Translations under genes and position numbers: made by a program | Notes under the pieces: model-generated | What the model was told of the DNA's origin: nothing | Database searches by the model: none | What the model saw: only the letters and a program-made list of their open reading frames with translations | Assembly: GCF_014644535.1 (NCBI RefSeq) | Contig: NZ_BMKW01000003.1 | Span: 124,001 to 188,000 of the forward strand | Length of the DNA stretch: 64,000 bases | From: Neoroseomonas lacus | Lineage (GTDB): Bacteria; Pseudomonadota; Alphaproteobacteria; Acetobacterales; Acetobacteraceae | Reading direction: 5' to 3' | In this document: positions 29,991 through 38,692 of the stretch, piece by piece | Position numbering within the stretch: position 1 is the stretch's first letter | Layout: every line of letters starts with the position of its first letter

Positions 29991-31070
29991 TCAGGCCGCC
30001 GCGGCGGCCGGGACGCCGATCCGTTCCAGCGGGCCGAATTCGCGCTCCAGCAGCGGCTTCACCGCGCCTTCCCAGGCGGCGATGGACCCCATGGCGGTCG
30101 CTGCCGGCATGTCGCCCACCTGCGCCTGCAACAGGTAGTGGCAGGGGCTTGCGGCGCGGATCTCGGCCGCCATGCGCGCAGCGACGGTCGCCGCATCGCC
30201 CACCAGCATGTGCGCGCCCATCTCCTCGAGGCTCGGTTCGCCCTCCCAGGCCTTCTCGACGATCATGCCGCCATCCATCGCCTGCTCGCGCCGGCGCAGG
30301 GCCTGCGAGAGGCGGATCTGCCAGCGGGTGTTCTCGAGGAACGCCATCGCCTCGGCCCGGTCGTCGGTGACGCAGAAGGGACGCATCGCGCCGAAGCGCA
30401 GCGTGTCCGGGCTGCGGCCGGCGGCGGCGCGGATGGTCTCGAAGCGTGCCCGCGCGGCGGCGAGCATCGCGGGGGTGAAGTGGCGCGGCGTGACCATCAC
30501 CACGCAGTCGCGCTCGGCGGCGTAGCGATGCAGGTCGGGGTTGTCGCCGGCGACGTAGATGTCGGGCAGGCCGCGCACCGGGCGCGGCGCGATATGCGCG
30601 GTGGGCATGCTGTAATGGGCGCTCTGGTGGGCGAAGGTCTCGGCACCAAAGGCCGCTTCCATCATGCCCATCACTTCCAGCAACCGGCCGGGCGCTTCCG
30701 CGAGGTCCTGGCCAAAGCGCTCGAATTCATAGGGCTGGTAGCCGCTGCCGATGCCGAGCACGAGCCGGCCATGCGTCATCGAATCGACCATGCCGATCTC
30801 GGCGATCAGCCGCGAGGGGTGATAGAGCGGCACGATCACCACGCCCGAGCCGAGTCTGATGCGCGAGGTCTCGCCGGCCAGCCGCGCGACCATCATCAAC
30901 GGCGAGGGGCAGACGCAGTAGTTGGAGAAGTGGTGCTCGGCGAACCAGGCGATGGCGAAGCCGGCCTGTTCGGCGGCCTTCACCTGCGCGACGGCGTTGT
31001 CGTAAATCGCCGCGGTCGAGGCACCGCGTGTGCGATAGCCCATGAGGCAGAACAGCCCGACATCCATCAT
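29991..31070 (-). CDS. Luciferase-like (LLM class) flavin-dependent oxidoreductase
   Basis: This is a 359-residue FMN/F420-type monooxygenase fold (TIM barrel). Typical parts are GFAIAWFAEHHFSNY near the start, RIRLGSGVVIVPLYHPSRLIAEIGMVD, GRLVLGIGSGYQPYEFERFG and the late IYVAGDNPDLHRYAAE segment. A strong ribosome site (AAGGAAACG) precedes ATG 31070, so the long upstream open frame is not used. It is divergent from the thioesterase gene. The substrate is not predictable. Confidence 0.9.
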   Translation of the reverse strand: MMDVGLFCLMGYRTRGASTAAIYDNAVAQVKAAEQAGFAIAWFAEHHFSNYCVCPSPLMMVARLAGETSRIRLGSGVVIVPLYHPSRLIAEIGMVDSMTHGRLVLGIGSGYQPYEFERFGQDLAEAPGRLLEVMGMMEAAFGAETFAHQSAHYSMPTAHIAPRPVRGLPDIYVAGDNPDLHRYAAERDCVVMVTPRHFTPAMLAAARARFETIRAAAGRSPDTLRFGAMRPFCVTDDRAEAMAFLENTRWQIRLSQALRRREQAMDGGMIVEKAWEGEPSLEEMGAHMLVGDAATVAARMAAEIRAASPCHYLLQAQVGDMPAATAMGSIAAWEGAVKPLLEREFGPLERIGVPAAAAA

Positions 31071-31190
31071 TCGTTTCCTTGCTTCCCTGCCGTCATGCTT
31101 GGCCGAAGCCGACGCCCCGGCAACCCCACCCCGCTTGCCGCGCGGCGCCGCCCGCGCTGATCTGCCGGCCGCAAAGGGTGGAGTGGAAGC

Positions 31191-32075
31191 GTGATCGTCA
31201 TCGGCCGGGGCAGCGTGCAGCAGGAGGAATGCGACGTGATGGGGCACATGAATGTGCGCCACTACGTCGCGCGGGCGGCGGATGCGCTGGACTGGCTGAT
31301 GCTGGAGGCGGGCTTGCCGCCGTCGCGCGGGCGGCTCGCTGTGATGGACCAGCATCTGCGCTTCCTGCGCGAGATGTCGCCAGGGACGCCCTTCACGATT
31401 CTGGGCGGCATCGTCTCGGTGGCGGCGGACCGGCTACGCACGGTGGTTGAGATCCGCAACAGCGCGACCGAGGCGCCGGCGGCGATGCTGGTGACGGATC
31501 TCGGCCTCTGGGCCGGCCCGGCGGGTGGGCCGGCGCCACTGCCGCCGGGGCTGGTGACGGCGGGGCTGACGGTCGCGCTGCCGGAGAATGCCGGGCCGCG
31601 CGGCCTTCGGTTCGACGCACCGCGCGCCTTGCCGGGTCGTGCCGCGGCGCATGCAATGCGCCTGGCGGAGGGATATCGCGGCGCGATCCGCCCGGATGAA
31701 TGCGACCTGGAGGGCGTGATGCGCCCGGACGTCATCATCGCCCGCATCTGGGATGGCGTGCCCAACCTGCGCAATCGCGGCACGGGCCTCGGCATCAAGG
31801 AGGAGGGGATGGGCGGTGCCGCACTGGAATATCGCGTCGCGCAATTCCGTCCGTTGCAGGCGGGGGAGTTACTGACGGTGTGCAGCGGCCTCAAGGCGTT
31901 GGGCGAGAAGACGACGACCTGGACGCATCTGGTGCATGACGAGAGTGGCGAGGTTGTTTCCGCATCCGAGGCGGTTGGCATCGCCTTCGATCTCAAGCTG
32001 CGCAAGGCGGTGGCGATCCCGCCCGAGCGTCGTGCCGCGCTGGAGGCACTGCTGGTCCCGGGCCTCGGCCTATAG
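31191..32075 (+). CDS. Acyl-CoA thioesterase-like protein with two hot-dog domains
   Basis: This is a 294-residue protein with tandem hot-dog folds. The first has the active-site pattern EECDVMGHMNVRHYV near residue 12. The second starts around residue 165 with RPDECDLEGVMRPDVIIARIWD, where the usual His and Asn are changed, so it may be structural. Members hydrolyse acyl-CoA thioesters. The start GTG 31191 follows a GGAG site. It is divergent from the luciferase-like gene and followed by a hairpin terminator. Confidence 0.8.
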   Translation: MIVIGRGSVQQEECDVMGHMNVRHYVARAADALDWLMLEAGLPPSRGRLAVMDQHLRFLREMSPGTPFTILGGIVSVAADRLRTVVEIRNSATEAPAAMLVTDLGLWAGPAGGPAPLPPGLVTAGLTVALPENAGPRGLRFDAPRALPGRAAAHAMRLAEGYRGAIRPDECDLEGVMRPDVIIARIWDGVPNLRNRGTGLGIKEEGMGGAALEYRVAQFRPLQAGELLTVCSGLKALGEKTTTWTHLVHDESGEVVSASEAVGIAFDLKLRKAVAIPPERRAALEALLVPGLGL

Positions 32076-32102
32076 CCTCGCGTCGATTTCGCAGAAGTCG
32101 CC

Positions 32103-32125
32103 CGAAGGTGCAGGAACCTTCGTTT
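32103..32125 (+). terminator. Hairpin terminator after the thioesterase gene
   Basis: CGAAGGT (32103-32109) pairs perfectly with ACCTTCG (32116-32122) across a six-base loop and is followed by TTT. It lies 28 bases after the stop at 32075. Confidence 0.55.
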
Positions 32126-32340
32126 CCTGCCAGGATGTTCGGGAGGCGGCGCCGCTCGACCCGTTACAGCCCGCCGAGCCGTTCCGTGTGTCCGCATGCG
32201 AAACCTTCCGGCGGTGTGATGCCGCCCGCGCCGCAACTGATTTCCGCGCGGCCGGCCTGGCGCAGCGTACTGGCGGCAGCGCTTGGCGGCCGCTATGGAG
32301 GCGGCAAGGCGATGTGACCAGCCGCGAGGAAAACGCTGCC

Positions 32341-33318
32341 ATGACCATGAATCTCGGACGACGTACCGCCCTCGGCCTGATGGTCGCTGGCCTGCCGGCA
32401 TCGCTTCGCGCCCAGCCGCTGGCGCGCAATGCGCGGCTGATCGTCGGCTTCCCGCCGGGCGGCTCGTCGGATGTGGTCGCGCGGCTCTATGCCGAGCATC
32501 TGCGCGGGACCTATGCGCCGCAGGTGATCGTCGAGGGGCGGGTGGGCGCGGCGGGGCGGATCGCCGTGGAATTCGTCAAGAACGCCGATGCCGACGGCAC
32601 GACGGTGTTGCAGACGCCGGCTTCGATGTTGACGTTGCAGCCGCATGTCTTCCCGCGCGAGGTGCGTTATGACGCGCTGACGGACCTGATCCCGGTCTCG
32701 ACCGTGTGTTCCTATCCCTTCGCCTTCGCCGTGCCGAAGGACCATCCGGCGCAGGACTTGGCCGGGTGGGTGGCGTGGGCGAAGGCGCAGCGGCGGGAGC
32801 TGCCCTGGGCGTCGCCGGCGGCGGGCTCGGCGCCGCATTTCATGGGCATCATGCTGGCGAAGCGGGAGGGGCTCGAGATGACGCATGTGCCGTTCCGCGG
32901 CGCCGCGCCGGCCGTGCAGGATCTGATCGCGGGCCGGCTGACCTGCTTCATCGGCGTGCTGGGCGATGTCTCACCGCATCAGGGGGAGGGGCTCCGCCTG
33001 CTGGCGGTGTCCTCGCCCGCGCGCAATCCGCGTTTCCCGGCGGTGCCGACCTTCGACGAGTTGGGCTACCCCGAACTGAACAAGGATGAATGGTTCGGCG
33101 CCCTGCTGCCGGCCGGGACGCCGGCGCCGGTGGTCGAGGCGCTGCACCGGGCCATTCGCGTGGCGGCGGCGCGCCCCGAGATGATCGCCGCGCTGGATCG
33201 CCTTGAATACGCACCGACAACCTCGGCGACGCCGGCCGAGTTCGCCGAGCGCATCCGTCGCGAACGCACCGCCTGGGGCGCGGTGGTGCGCGACAGTGGC
33301 TTCCGCCCCGAAAACTGA
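32341..33318 (+). CDS. Bug/TctC-family substrate-binding protein
   Basis: This is a 325-residue periplasmic receptor. The N-terminus MTMNLGRRTALGLMVAGLPASLRAQ has a twin-arginine look. The family marks are ARLIVGFPPGGSSDVVARL, THVPFRGAAPAVQDLIAGRL, FPAVPTFDELGYPEL and WFGALLPAGTP. It stands alone between two terminator-like hairpins, with no transporter or enzyme gene coupled to it. The ligand is unknown; carboxylates are usual for the family. Confidence 0.9.
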   Translation: MTMNLGRRTALGLMVAGLPASLRAQPLARNARLIVGFPPGGSSDVVARLYAEHLRGTYAPQVIVEGRVGAAGRIAVEFVKNADADGTTVLQTPASMLTLQPHVFPREVRYDALTDLIPVSTVCSYPFAFAVPKDHPAQDLAGWVAWAKAQRRELPWASPAAGSAPHFMGIMLAKREGLEMTHVPFRGAAPAVQDLIAGRLTCFIGVLGDVSPHQGEGLRLLAVSSPARNPRFPAVPTFDELGYPELNKDEWFGALLPAGTPAPVVEALHRAIRVAAARPEMIAALDRLEYAPTTSATPAEFAERIRRERTAWGAVVRDSGFRPEN

Positions 33319-33362
33319 TGGGCGATCCCGCCGCGCATTTTGCTTCGCCGGTGACCGACAAA

Positions 33363-33409
33363 AGAAGGAGGGGGATCGGGGGAGTTCCCTCCCCCGACCT
33401 TCCTCCTCA
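33363..33409. terminator. Strong bidirectional hairpin between convergent genes
   Basis: The inner stem CGGGGGAG (33378-33385) and CTCCCCCG (33390-33397) has loop TTCC, and GAAGGAGG/CCTTCCTCC-type arms extend it outward. It separates the convergent binding-protein gene (ends 33318) and carbonic anhydrase gene (ends 33407). Confidence 0.65.
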
Positions 33410-34108
33410 GATCAACTCCACGCGCCCCGTGGCGAGATCATAAATCCCGCCCTTCACCGCGAGCGCCCCGCGCGCGACCATATCCGCCAGTATCGGCGTG
33501 GAGGTCTCGAGCGTGCGGACGCTGTGCCGCACATTGGCGACCAGGGCGCGGCGGATCAGGTCGTCGCCCGGCTGGGCGAGGGCCGGCTCGATGCCCGGCT
33601 TCATCGCCGTGACCAGGCTGGCGATGTGCCCCGGCAGGGTATTGCCCTTTTGCAGCGCTTCGACGGTAGCATTCACCGCGCCGCAGCTGGTGTGGCCGAG
33701 CACCAGGATGACCTTGGCGCCGAGCACCGCTGCGCCGAACTCGAGGCTGCCGAGCCCGTCGGGCGTCACGAAATTGCCGGCGACGCGCACCACGAACAGG
33801 TCACCCGGCCCCTGGTCGAAGGCCAGTTCGGGGGCGACGCGTGAGTCGGCGCAGCCAAGGACCGCGGCGAAGGGTGCCTGGCCCTGGGCCAGGGTGGCGC
33901 GGCGGGCGGAGAAGTCGGTGCGCCGCATCAGGTTGGCGGCGTAGCGGGCGTTGCCCTCGACCAGTTCCTGCATCGCGGCGGCGGGGGTGTCCGGCCGGGC
34001 GGGGGTCTGAGCCTGGGCGGCGGGGGCGACGGCAGTGGCGAGCAGCGCGGCGCCCGTGGCGAACAGGCCGCGGCGCCCGAGGGATCTCGCGTCACAGGTG
34101 AAACACAT
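33407..34108 (-). CDS. Exported beta-class carbonic anhydrase
   Basis: This 233-residue enzyme interconverts CO2 and bicarbonate. Zinc ligands are Cys and the Asp/Arg dyad in LGCADSRVAPE and the His/Cys in LGHTSCGAV. Unlike the usual cytosolic form it carries a Tat-type signal (LGRRGLFATGAALLATAVAPAAQA), so it should act in the periplasm. ATG 34108 gives that signal directly. It is divergent from the flavin monooxygenase gene. Confidence 0.92.
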   Translation of the reverse strand: MCFTCDARSLGRRGLFATGAALLATAVAPAAQAQTPARPDTPAAAMQELVEGNARYAANLMRRTDFSARRATLAQGQAPFAAVLGCADSRVAPELAFDQGPGDLFVVRVAGNFVTPDGLGSLEFGAAVLGAKVILVLGHTSCGAVNATVEALQKGNTLPGHIASLVTAMKPGIEPALAQPGDDLIRRALVANVRHSVRTLETSTPILADMVARGALAVKGGIYDLATGRVELI

Positions 34109-34194
34109 TGTGGGGTCCCTTCCCAGTTTTGGTTCGTTACCGTCTCATTGTCGGCCCTGTGCCGCAAGGCCCGTGGTCGTGTAATTGCGGTGCG

Positions 34195-34212
34195 GCCTCG
34201 CGTAAGCGAGGC
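34195..34212 (+). promoter_or_regulatory. GNRA-loop hairpin over the ribosome site of the monooxygenase gene
   Basis: GCCTCGC (34195-34201) and GCGAGGC (34206-34212) form a perfect seven-base stem with loop GTAA. The only Shine-Dalgarno-like GAGG (34208-34211) lies inside the 3' arm, nine bases before ATG 34221. It might control translation of the gene. Confidence 0.4.
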
Positions 34213-34220
34213 TGTGTGGC

Positions 34221-35564
34221 ATGACCCCCCATCGCGAGATCCGCCTCAACGCCTTCGACATGGCCTGCGTCGGCCATATCCAACAGGGACTATGGACACA
34301 TCCTCGCGACCGCGCGCTGGACTACCTGTCCATCGACCACTGGACGTCGCTCGCGCGCCTGCTGGAGCGTGGCCTGTTCGACGGCCTGTTCCTGGCCGAT
34401 GTGCTCGGCGTCTACGACGTGCATGGCGGCAGTCAGGATGCCGCGGTGCGCCACGGCGCGCAGATCCCGCTGCTCGACCCGATGCTGCTGGTGCCGGCGA
34501 TGGCGGCCGCGACGTCACATCTCGGCTTTGGCGTGACGGTGAACCTGGCGTGGGAGCCGCCGGCACTGCTGGCGCGACGGTTTTCCACGCTCGACCACCT
34601 GACGCGCGGGCGGATCGGTTGGAACATCGTCACCGGGTATCTCGACAGCGCGGCACGGGCGATGGGGCTCGACCGGCAGATGGCGCATGACGACCGCTAC
34701 GACATGGCCGATGAGTTCATGCAGGTCGTCTATCGACTGTGGGAGGAATCCTGGGCGGCCGATGCGGTGAAGCGCGACCGCGCGACGGGCGTGTACGCCG
34801 ACCCGTCGCGCGTCACGCGCATCCGGCATGAGGGGCGGCAATACCGGCTCGATGCGCCGCATCTGGTCGAGCCCTCGCCGCAGCGCACGCCGGTGCTCTA
34901 CCAGGCGGGTGCCTCCGATCGCGGGCGCACCTTTGCCGCCCTGCATGCGGAATGCGTGTTCATCAATGGCGGGCCGAAGCCGCATGTCGCGGGGCTGGTG
35001 GCGGATCTGCGCCGCCGCGCCGCGCCGCGACCGATCCGGGCCTTCATGGGGGCGACGCTGATCATCGGGCGGACCAATGCCGAGGCGCGCGACAAGCTCG
35101 AGGATTACCGCCGCTGCGCCAGCGTCGAGGCGGCATTGGTGCATGCCTCGGCCTCGCTGGGGATCGACCTCGCCGCCTACGGCCTCGATGACGAATTGCC
35201 CAGCGCCTCCCAGGCGATCCAGTCGAATGTCGCGGCGCTGCGGGCCTCGGCGCCGCGCGCGACGAAGCAGGCGCTGATCGACCGCATGATCCTCGGCAGC
35301 CGTCAGCCGCCGATCGTCGGCAGCGTCGAGGAAGTGGCCGAGGCGCTGATCGGCTGGGTGGAGGAGGCCGATATCGACGGGTTCAACCTCTCGCGCACCG
35401 TCATCCCCGAATGCCTGGAGGATGTGGTGATGCTGTTGGTGCCTGCCTTGCAGGAGCGCGGGCGCTACAAGCGCGGCTATGCCGAGGGCACCTATCGCGA
35501 GAAGCTGTTCGGCGCCGGGCCACGACTCACCGCCCCGCATCCGGCGGCCGCCGTCGCACGCTGA
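34221..35564 (+). CDS. NtaA/SnaA/DszA-type FMN-dependent monooxygenase
   Basis: This is a 447-residue luciferase-fold monooxygenase of the group that oxidises nitrilotriacetate, pristinamycin intermediates or sulfones with reduced FMN supplied by a partner reductase. Visible parts are GLWTHPRDRALDYLSIDHW, FDGLFLADVLGVYD, GFGVTVNLAWEPPALLARRFSTLDHLT-type barrel strands, GRIGWNIVTGYLDSAARAMG and VLYQAGASDRGRTFAA. The nitroreductase-family gene 56 bases downstream on the same strand may supply reduced flavin. The substrate is unknown. Confidence 0.9.
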   Translation: MTPHREIRLNAFDMACVGHIQQGLWTHPRDRALDYLSIDHWTSLARLLERGLFDGLFLADVLGVYDVHGGSQDAAVRHGAQIPLLDPMLLVPAMAAATSHLGFGVTVNLAWEPPALLARRFSTLDHLTRGRIGWNIVTGYLDSAARAMGLDRQMAHDDRYDMADEFMQVVYRLWEESWAADAVKRDRATGVYADPSRVTRIRHEGRQYRLDAPHLVEPSPQRTPVLYQAGASDRGRTFAALHAECVFINGGPKPHVAGLVADLRRRAAPRPIRAFMGATLIIGRTNAEARDKLEDYRRCASVEAALVHASASLGIDLAAYGLDDELPSASQAIQSNVAALRASAPRATKQALIDRMILGSRQPPIVGSVEEVAEALIGWVEEADIDGFNLSRTVIPECLEDVVMLLVPALQERGRYKRGYAEGTYREKLFGAGPRLTAPHPAAAVAR

Positions 35565-35620
35565 CTTGCCGGCGCCGCGCTTCGCATTACCTTCCCCACA
35601 AACCCGAGGGATTGTGATCG

Positions 35621-36451
35621 ATGGACGGAACCCAGATGCCCGCCGCCGCGGCGGCGATGACCGCGCGCTACGGCGCCGGCGCGGAACCCAAGGCAGGCCC
35701 GTGGAACGACACGCTGGCGCTGTTGCTGGCGCACCGCTCAGTGCGCTCCTTCAAGACCGACAAGCCGCCCGAAGGCACGCTCGAGGCGCTTGTCGCCGCC
35801 GCGCAATCGGCGGCGACCTCGTCGAACCTGCAGACCTGGTCGGTCGTCGCGGTGGACCGGCCGGAGGTGCGCGCCGAACTCGCCGCCATCGCCAACGGCC
35901 AGAAGCACATCGAAGTCTGCCCGATCTTCCTGGTGTTCATCGCCGATACCTCGCGCAACAGCCGGCTGGCGGCCGAGGCGGGGACGGAACTGGTCGGGAT
36001 GCCTTACCTCGAATCCTTCCTGGTCTCCTCAATCGACGCGGCGCTGGCGGCGCAGAACGCGGTGGTGGCGGCCGAAAGCCTGGGCCTCGCGAATGTCTAC
36101 ATCGGCGCGCTGCGCAACGACGTGACGCGGGTGGCGGAACTGCTCGGCCTGCCGCCGGGCGCTGCGCCGGTCTTCGGCCTGTGCATCGGCTACGCGCAGG
36201 AAGGCCGGGAAGGGGAGGTGAAGCCCCGCCTGCCGCAGGACGCCGTGCTGCACCACGAGACCTACGACGCTGACGACGCCGGCCACCGCGCCGCCTATGA
36301 CCCGCGGATGGAGGACTTCTCCCGTCGACAGGAAATGGCGGGCAGCAACTGGACACAGCGGGTGATCGCGCGACTGGGCAGCTTCCGCGCACTGAGCGGG
36401 CGGGACAAGCTGAAGGAGAAGATCATCGCCCTGGGCTTCCCGCTGCGCTGA
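35621..36451 (+). CDS. Nitroreductase-family NAD(P)H:flavin oxidoreductase
   Basis: This 276-residue protein is of the NfsA/FRP type. LLLAHRSVRSFKTDKPPEGTL binds FMN at the N-terminus, followed by AAQSAATSSNLQTWSVV, the GLANVYIGALRND segment, and FGLCIGYAQEGREGEVKPRLP. The length and the C-terminal arm (RQEMAGSNWTQRVIARLG) match NfsA-like enzymes. It may provide reduced FMN to the monooxygenase encoded just upstream. A hairpin terminator follows. Confidence 0.88.
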   Translation: MDGTQMPAAAAAMTARYGAGAEPKAGPWNDTLALLLAHRSVRSFKTDKPPEGTLEALVAAAQSAATSSNLQTWSVVAVDRPEVRAELAAIANGQKHIEVCPIFLVFIADTSRNSRLAAEAGTELVGMPYLESFLVSSIDAALAAQNAVVAAESLGLANVYIGALRNDVTRVAELLGLPPGAAPVFGLCIGYAQEGREGEVKPRLPQDAVLHHETYDADDAGHRAAYDPRMEDFSRRQEMAGSNWTQRVIARLGSFRALSGRDKLKEKIIALGFPLR

Positions 36452-36460
36452 TGCGCCATT

Positions 36461-36488
36461 CGAGAAGGCGCCAGCCGGCGTCTTCTCG
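36461..36488. terminator. Hairpin terminator between convergent genes
   Basis: A 12-base stem (CGAGAAGGCGCC with GGCGTCTTCTCG, one G-T pair) closes the loop AGCC. It lies between the stops of the nitroreductase (36451) and the nucleotide-sugar decarboxylase (36503) genes and can serve both. Confidence 0.6.
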
Positions 36489-36502
36489 ATGGGCAGCCTG
36501 CC

Positions 36503-37459
36503 TCAGCTCGCCGAGTCGCGCAGCCGCGCGTCGAAATAATCGATGGTGCGGCGCAGGCCGGCTTCCAGCGGCACGGTCGGCTCCCAATCCAGCAGGCGGC
36601 GCGCCAGGGTGATGTCCGGGCAACGTCGCGTCGGGTCGTCCTGCGGCAAGGGGCGCTTTTCGAGCTGAGTGCCCGTGCCGCACATTGCGATCACCCGTTC
36701 GGCGAGTTCGCGCACCGTGATCTCGTGCGGATTGCCGATGTTGACCGGCCCAGTCACGTCATCGGGCGTGTCCATCAGCCGCATCAGTCCCTCGACCAAA
36801 TCATCGACGAAGCAGAAGGACCTCGTCTGCGTGCCCTCGCCATAGATGGTGATCGGGTCGCCCTGCAACGCCTGCACGATGAAGTTGGACACCACGCGCC
36901 CGTCATTGGGGTGCATGCGCGGGCCATAGGTGTTGAAGATACGCACCACCTTGATGCGGACGTTGTGCTGGCGCCTGTAGTCGAAGAACAGCGTCTCCGC
37001 GCAGCGCTTGCCTTCGTCGTAGCAGGCGCGCGGCCCGAGCGGATTGACCGATCCGCGGTAATCCTCGGTCTGCGGATGCACCTCGGGGTCGCCATACACC
37101 TCGCTGGTCGAGGCTTGCAGCACCTTGGCCTTCACCCGCTTGGCTAGGCCGAGCATGTTCAGCGCGCCGCTGATGCTGGTCTTGGTCGTCTGTACCGGGT
37201 CGAACTGGTAATGCACCGGCGAGGCGGGGCAGGCGAGATTGTAGATCTCGTCCACCTCGACATAGAGCGGGAAGGTCACGTCGTGACGCATCGCCTCGAA
37301 CAACGGATTCGGCAGCAGGTGGGAGATGTTGTCCCGCGTGCCGGTGAAGTAGTTGTCGACGCAGAGAACCTGGTGGCCTTGCGCCAGCAGTCTCTCGCAG
37401 AGGTGGGAACCGATGAAGCCGGCGCCCCCCGTCACCAGCACGCGCTTTCGCGAGATCAT
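36503..37459 (-). CDS. uxs: UDP-glucuronic acid decarboxylase (UDP-xylose synthase) type SDR
   Basis: This 318-residue short-chain dehydrogenase converts UDP-glucuronate to UDP-xylose. The NAD loop is [16 protein letters not shown], the catalytic pair is in [10 protein letters not shown] (Tyr-x3-Lys), and [12 protein letters not shown] and [14 protein letters not shown] are hallmarks of this decarboxylase. ATG 37459 gives the family start [12 protein letters not shown]; the frame opens at a GTG further upstream. GDP-mannose dehydratase is encoded 135 bases upstream on the same strand, so both feed surface polysaccharide or glycan synthesis. Confidence 0.92.
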   Translation of the reverse strand: MISRKRVLVTGGAGFIGSHLCERLLAQGHQVLCVDNYFTGTRDNISHLLPNPLFEAMRHDVTFPLYVEVDEIYNLACPASPVHYQFDPVQTTKTSISGALNMLGLAKRVKAKVLQASTSEVYGDPEVHPQTEDYRGSVNPLGPRACYDEGKRCAETLFFDYRRQHNVRIKVVRIFNTYGPRMHPNDGRVVSNFIVQALQGDPITIYGEGTQTRSFCFVDDLVEGLMRLMDTPDDVTGPVNIGNPHEITVRELAERVIAMCGTGTQLEKRPLPQDDPTRRCPDITLARRLLDWEPTVPLEAGLRRTIDYFDARLRDSAS

Positions 37460-37594
37460 GTGCGCTGACCGCTCCTCACGTGGTTCATGGGTCGACACTC
37501 TCCGAGACGGGTCTTGTCAGGCGCGCGGCTGCACACCTTGCAGTTGCACCATAATGTGGCTGGGCGGAGAAAAACAGGGCAGGCCCGTGGCTCG

Positions 37595-38572
37595 TCAGGC
37601 CTGCGCTCGCCACCGCGCCAGGTCGGACTCCACCATCTCGGCGATCATGGCCTCCAGGCTGGTCTCGGGCATCCAGCCGAGCCGCAGGCGCGCCCGTGAC
37701 GCGTCGCCGATCGTCACATCCACATCCGCCGGCCGTAGGAAGGCGGGGTCCACCCGCACATGTGCGGCATAATCCAACCCGACATGGGCGAAGGCGATCC
37801 GGCACAGGTCGCGAATCGACGCCGCGCGGCCGGTCGCCACGACGTAGTCATCCGGCTTGTCCTGCTGCAGCATCAGCCACATGGCTCGCACATAGTCGCG
37901 CGCATGGCCGAAATCGCGCCGCGCCTCGAGGTTGCCCAGCGGCAATTCGTTAGTGAGGCCGAGGCTGATCCGCGCCGCGCCGTCGGTGATCTTGCGCAGC
38001 ACGAACTCGATGCCGCGCAGCGGGCTGTCATGGTTGAACATGATGCCGTTGCAGCCGAACAGCCCGAAGGCGTCGCGGTAATTCTGCACCAGGCAATGCG
38101 CGAAAACCTTGGCCGAGGCATAGGGGCTGCGCGGGTGATAATGCGTCGCCTCATTCTGCGCCGGCGTCTCGGCATGGCCGAACATCTCGGAGGAACTCGC
38201 CTGGAAATACCGCGCGCCGGGCGCGGCGATGCGCACGGCCTCCAGCATGTTCGCGGTGCCGATCGCGGTGACATGCGTGGTCAGCAGCGGCTGGTCCCAG
38301 GACATGCGCACGAAGGACTGCGCAGCGAGGTTGTAGATCTCGTCGGGCTGGACCTTCTGCAGCAGCCGGATCAGCGAGGACAGGTCGATCAGGTTGCCAT
38401 CGACCATCTGCACGCTGCCCGCGCAGCCGAGCCGCCGCAACCGGTCCTGCACCGCCTCTGACCCGCCATGGCGATGCAGCAGGCCGAACACCTCGTAGCC
38501 CTTGCCGAGCAAGAGCGCGGCGAGATAGGCACCGTCCTGGCCCGTGACGCCGGTGATCAGTGCACGCGCCAT
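37595..38572 (-). CDS. gmd: GDP-mannose 4,6-dehydratase
   Basis: This 325-residue SDR makes GDP-4-keto-6-deoxymannose from GDP-mannose, the precursor of rhamnose, fucose or perosamine. Key parts are ALITGVTGQDGAYLA, EIYNLAAQSFVRMSW, FQASSSEMFGHAETPQ-like (actual AETPAQNE), YASAKVFAH with the Tyr-x3-Lys pair, NHDSPLRG and RRDFGHARDYVRAMW. The length is like short Gmd/Rmd-family members. No reductase or aminotransferase for the product is present in the window. Confidence 0.9.
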   Translation of the reverse strand: MARALITGVTGQDGAYLAALLLGKGYEVFGLLHRHGGSEAVQDRLRRLGCAGSVQMVDGNLIDLSSLIRLLQKVQPDEIYNLAAQSFVRMSWDQPLLTTHVTAIGTANMLEAVRIAAPGARYFQASSSEMFGHAETPAQNEATHYHPRSPYASAKVFAHCLVQNYRDAFGLFGCNGIMFNHDSPLRGIEFVLRKITDGAARISLGLTNELPLGNLEARRDFGHARDYVRAMWLMLQQDKPDDYVVATGRAASIRDLCRIAFAHVGLDYAAHVRVDPAFLRPADVDVTIGDASRARLRLGWMPETSLEAMIAEMVESDLARWRAQA

Positions 38573-38692
38573 GGTAATCCGGGTCCGCTCCACGTCGTCA
38601 TCCCCGACCCATATACGGGCCGGCGCCGAGTGTCCAAACGAGACGGGCCGCTGCATGTGCCGGCCGGGCCGGCCATGACCGGGGTCGCGGCG

